Source: SB11 sp965249955
Lineage (GTDB): Bacteria > Bacteroidota > Bacteroidia > UBA8524
NCBI GenBank assembly: GCA_965249955.1
Contig: OZ252261.1
Location: 1,302,001 to 1,366,000, forward strand
DNA length: 64,000 bases
Direction of reading: 5' to 3'
Below are positions 61,559 to 64,000 of this stretch, in pieces (position 1 is the first letter of the stretch; every line of letters begins with the position of its first letter). The notes under the pieces are model-generated. The model was not told where the DNA came from. It did not search any database and was given only the letters and a program-made list of their open reading frames with translations. The position numbers were made by a program, and so were the translations under genes.

Positions 61559-61969
61559 ATGAAGATATCGGCTTTTAGAAAAGCACATTTTAATGCTGCC
61601 CACCGCCTGAACGTTCCACAATGGACAGACGAAAAGAATAAGGAGTTTTTTGGACTGTGCAACAACCCCAATTATCACGGACATAATTATGACCTTGTGG
61701 TGAAGGTTACAGGTGAGGTAGACCCTGTGAGTGGTTATCTAATCGATTTAAAAATACTGAAAGAGATTATTGATGAAGAGGTAATTGAACGTTTTGACCA
61801 CCGAAACTTGAATTTAGATACGGTGGAGTTTAAAAACCTTAACCCTACTGCCGAAAATATAGCAGGGGTAATATGGAATAAAATACGACTGAGATTAGAT
61901 AAAAACCTAGAATTAACTGTAACATTGTATGAAACCGAACGAAATTATGTTGAATACTCCGGCGAATAA
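61559..61969 (+). CDS. queD: 6-carboxytetrahydropterin synthase / 6-pyruvoyl-tetrahydropterin synthase family
   Basis: 136 residues. The zinc-binding His set is present: FNAAHRLN near residue 14 and PNYHGHNYDLVV near 40, with the catalytic Cys in FGLCNNPNYHG and a late Glu in TLYETERNYVEY. It acts on dihydroneopterin triphosphate, the product of the next gene, folE. QueD (queuosine/7-deazaguanine entry) and PTPS (biopterin) cannot be told apart with certainty; the pairing with folE fits either. It overlaps folE by 20-40 nt. Confidence 0.92.
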   Translation: MKISAFRKAHFNAAHRLNVPQWTDEKNKEFFGLCNNPNYHGHNYDLVVKVTGEVDPVSGYLIDLKILKEIIDEEVIERFDHRNLNLDTVEFKNLNPTAENIAGVIWNKIRLRLDKNLELTVTLYETERNYVEYSGE

Positions 61970-62618
61970 CGACGAAGGCATAGATATAATGGGCGATGAC
62001 CATATAGCAACTTCGCACGAAACTCCATTGCGCGAAGATGCGTTTAAAATGGACGACGAACTGAAAATTGAGCTGATACAAAAGCATTTTACTGAAATAA
62101 TGCACGTATTGGGCTTAGACCTAACCGACGACAGCCTAAAGGGAACTCCCCAACGTGTAGCCAAAATGTTTGTTGATGAAATTTTTAGCGGACTAAACCC
62201 TAAAAATAAACCTGCCATTACTTTGTTTGAAAACAAATACAAATACAAACAAATGCTGGTAGAGAAAGATATTTCGCTATTTAGTTACTGCGAGCATCAT
62301 TTTGTACCTATTGTAGGCAAAGCACATGTGGCTTACATACCTAATGGCAATGTTGTAGGGCTTAGCAAAATAAACCGCATAGTAAACTACTACGCCAAAC
62401 GCCCGCAAGTGCAAGAGCGGATGACCAAGCAAATAGCTAACGAGCTACGCGAAGCCTTGCATACCGAAGATATTGCGGTGGTGATTGAGGCCGACCACTA
62501 TTGTGTAAAATCACGCGGGGTAAACGACATAACCAGTTCTACCACAACGGTAGAATACTGCGGCAAGTTTAACGACCCTGCTACCCGACAAGAATTTTTA
62601 ACATACTTGGGTAAGTAA
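61947..62618 (+). CDS. folE: GTP cyclohydrolase I
   Basis: 223 residues if the ATG at 61947 is used; an ATG at 61929 would add 6 residues. Both overlap queD. The zinc and active-site motifs are clear: YCEHHFVPIVGKAHVAYIP near residue 110 and EADHYCVKSRGV near 185, with GLSKINRIVNYYAKRPQVQERMT between. It converts GTP to dihydroneopterin triphosphate, the first step of folate and deazapurine synthesis. It is followed by a perfect terminator. Confidence 0.95.
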   Translation: MLNTPANNDEGIDIMGDDHIATSHETPLREDAFKMDDELKIELIQKHFTEIMHVLGLDLTDDSLKGTPQRVAKMFVDEIFSGLNPKNKPAITLFENKYKYKQMLVEKDISLFSYCEHHFVPIVGKAHVAYIPNGNVVGLSKINRIVNYYAKRPQVQERMTKQIANELREALHTEDIAVVIEADHYCVKSRGVNDITSSTTTVEYCGKFNDPATRQEFLTYLGK

Positions 62619-62650
62619 TAGCCCATAATACTATAAATTTATATGCTGTA

Positions 62651-62690
62651 CAAAGGGCGGTTTTTCTACGAAAAACCGCCCTTTGTTGTT
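62651..62690 (+). terminator. Intrinsic terminator of the queD-folE operon
   Basis: CAAAGGGCGGTTTTT (62651-62665) and AAAAACCGCCCTTTG (62671-62685) pair perfectly over 15 bp with a 5-nt loop. TTGTT follows. Confidence 0.88.
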
Positions 62691-62736
62691 AATACAGAAA
62701 TGTGTAATTTGTGGAGTAAACTGTTGTACTTAAAGC

Positions 62737-63162
62737 ATGGATAAGAAAATAACAAAACACTATACCAATGGCGAGGTTACCATAGTATGGCAGCCCAACA
62801 AATGTATACACTCAGCACTTTGTTTTACAGGGCTACCCTCTGTATTTAATCCGCGCGAACGTCCGTGGGCAAAACCTGAAGGTGCAAGCACCCAAGAGAT
62901 TGTAGACCAAATAAAAAAATGCCCAAGCGGTGCACTTAGCTATTTTATGAACGACGAAACAAACAAGGAAGAAGCCCATTTAGAAACGGTGATAGAAGCA
63001 CTGCCCAATGGCCCGTTGTTGGTTTACGGCACTATGACACTAAAGGATAAAAACGGACAACAAACCCTTGAAAATAAAACTACAGCGCTATGCCGTTGCG
63101 GACAAAGCAGTAATAAACCCTTTTGCGATGGCACGCACACTAAAGTAGGCTTTGAAGGATAG
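62737..63162 (+). CDS. Fer4_19/CDGSH iron-sulfur protein
   Basis: 141 residues. The N-terminal half is a divergent single-cluster ferredoxin-like unit (IVWQPNKCIHSALCFTGLPSVF, then IKKCPSGALSY), and the C-terminal half carries a CDGSH-type cluster site: CRCGQSSNKPFCDGTH. Fusions of this kind are known in Bacteroidota and are probably cytosolic electron-transfer or cluster-carrier proteins; the partner is not known. Single gene between the folE terminator and the lipoprotein. Confidence 0.85.
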   Translation: MDKKITKHYTNGEVTIVWQPNKCIHSALCFTGLPSVFNPRERPWAKPEGASTQEIVDQIKKCPSGALSYFMNDETNKEEAHLETVIEALPNGPLLVYGTMTLKDKNGQQTLENKTTALCRCGQSSNKPFCDGTHTKVGFEG

Positions 63163-63233
63163 TTTATAGTCAAATATGTAACAGTAGTTACAATAAATGC
63201 GTATGAAAACGCGATAACTATAAAACTAATCTT

Positions 63234-64000
63234 ATGAAAAGACTAACTATTTTATTGTTAAGCACTTGCTTATTGGTTTGGGGATGTAAAAAAACAAACA
63301 CGACCCAAACAAATGAGGGCAACGGAGCTAAAAAATATTCGGCTACCGATTTTACTGTATCTGAAATAGAAGAGTATAACTCCTTACAATACACAATGCT
63401 TTTAGAGCGGATATATAAAAGTGTTGAAAATTCTTCATTAACGGCATATACAGATGAGGCTTGCAAAGAAAAGTATTCAGCCGAAGACTTTGAGAAAATA
63501 CACAGTGCCATGGCAATGGTACAAATGGCCAATCCAGAATCGCCACAAGACCCTTTTGATTTAATTGATACTTTAGTATTTACCCATATAAGTGCTGAAC
63601 AACTAAAAGGCTGCTGGTTAGATAAAACTAATAATGTTTTTGCGTTTGTGGTTAACAACTCAGCAAAGGCTTATTTTACATGGGAGGGAATTGAGAAGGC
63701 TATTACCCAAGAGCAGGTTGCTTTTGTAAATGCTTTTTTTAAAGCCGAAAAAAACCCACTACCCCTATCGGCTATAAAAAACTTAGCTACGGATAAATTT
63801 AAGACTGTTGCACAAAAACTTTATACTTGGGCTATACAAGATGACAGTATGGCGGTATATGAAAGCCACGACTTATCTCAGTCGTTAACAAGGACAGAGG
63901 TAAGCACCAAAGCAAAAAATGTTGATGTGGTGCAAATGCCCAACCCAAACAACATGGATGATGCTACTGATGTTGTAGACTCTATAACTATTACCCCTTT
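63234..64000 (+). CDS. Lipoprotein of unknown function (cut by window edge)
   Basis: Open from the ATG at 63234 to the right edge, at least 255 codons. The N-terminus MKRLTILLLSTCLLVWGCKK has a lipobox (LVWGC, Cys18). The mature part is helical and charged (SEIEEYNSLQYTMLLERIYK, DFEKIHSAMAMVQMA) with no domain that I recognise. The small minus-strand frames in this stretch are shadows. Confidence 0.7.
   Translation, partial: MKRLTILLLSTCLLVWGCKKTNTTQTNEGNGAKKYSATDFTVSEIEEYNSLQYTMLLERIYKSVENSSLTAYTDEACKEKYSAEDFEKIHSAMAMVQMANPESPQDPFDLIDTLVFTHISAEQLKGCWLDKTNNVFAFVVNNSAKAYFTWEGIEKAITQEQVAFVNAFFKAEKNPLPLSAIKNLATDKFKTVAQKLYTWAIQDDSMAVYESHDLSQSLTRTEVSTKAKNVDVVQMPNPNNMDDATDVVDSITITP

Overview
The window reads as a chromosomal segment of a member of the Bacteroidota. 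The evidence is: several secreted proteins with a type IX secretion (T9SS) C-terminal sorting domain (YPNP/YPSP motif plus terminal beta-sandwich), promoter boxes of the Bacteroidota form TAnnTTTG (best case TTTG-N19-TAAGTTTG before icd), almost no Shine-Dalgarno sequences, a moderately AT-rich composition, a split PurS/PurL, a eukaryote-type NADP isocitrate dehydrogenase, and DUF2007, DUF2202 and CPBP families. I cannot place it more finely than phylum/class. Both window edges cut a gene (a PfkB kinase on the left, a lipoprotein on the right).

Layout. 1-5 kb: sugar kinase (partial), tRNA-Asn, then an accessory-looking stretch with an Imm42-like immunity protein, small membrane proteins, a VOC protein, a DUF2202 lipoprotein, and a zinc-ribbon potassium channel coupled to a helical protein. 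5.6-8 kb: DUF523, GNAT, then a strongly shortened VgrG and a PAAR protein (a contractile-injection spike pair with no secretion apparatus nearby). 8-12.3 kb: SRPBCC, a GlxA-type regulator, a DUF4287 gene whose start codon is lost, an alpha/beta hydrolase, DUF2461, and a Cys/Lys-rich secreted protein. 12.3-16.6 kb: membrane-lipid block (CPBP protease, DUF2007, CdsA, glutamate dehydrogenase, phosphatidylserine decarboxylase). 16.6-25.3 kb: DusB, a two-component pair, phosphatidylserine synthase with PurS, an M28 peptidase and a GH3-family protein. 25.2-28.4 kb: two secreted-protein genes lying between two exact 56-bp copies of the 3' end of the GH3 gene, which looks like a cassette inserted at the end of that gene.

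28.4-39.4 kb: paired membrane proteins and a lipoprotein, RlmD, a thioredoxin, a SPOR-like protein, Icd, and PurL, with two copies of a nested palindromic intergenic element around icd. 39.4-49.2 kb: palindromic repeats, two T9SS proteins, RsgA, MetF, YcxB-like and RDD membrane proteins, TatA, GatA, and a LysM transglycosylase-like protein without the usual catalytic Glu. 49.2-55 kb: an ECF sigma factor overlapping a 507-residue protein that joins a cytoplasmic anti-sigma-like end, one inner-membrane helix, a long disordered linker and an outer-membrane beta-barrel, overlapping in turn a PKD lipoprotein; upstream lies an 834-residue PKD/T9SS adhesin-like protein.

55.1-61 kb: a carotenoid operon read on the minus strand: ECF sigma factor, phytoene desaturase (CrtI), phytoene synthase (CrtB), an unknown protein, a fused lycopene cyclase (CrtYcd) and a second CrtI/CrtD-type desaturase. 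61.5-63.2 kb: QueD and FolE (pterin/7-deazaguanine entry steps), then a Fer4/CDGSH iron-sulfur protein and a partial lipoprotein. The candidates most worth pursuing are the 56-bp-flanked cassette, the dual-membrane anti-sigma protein, and the minimal VgrG-PAAR pair.
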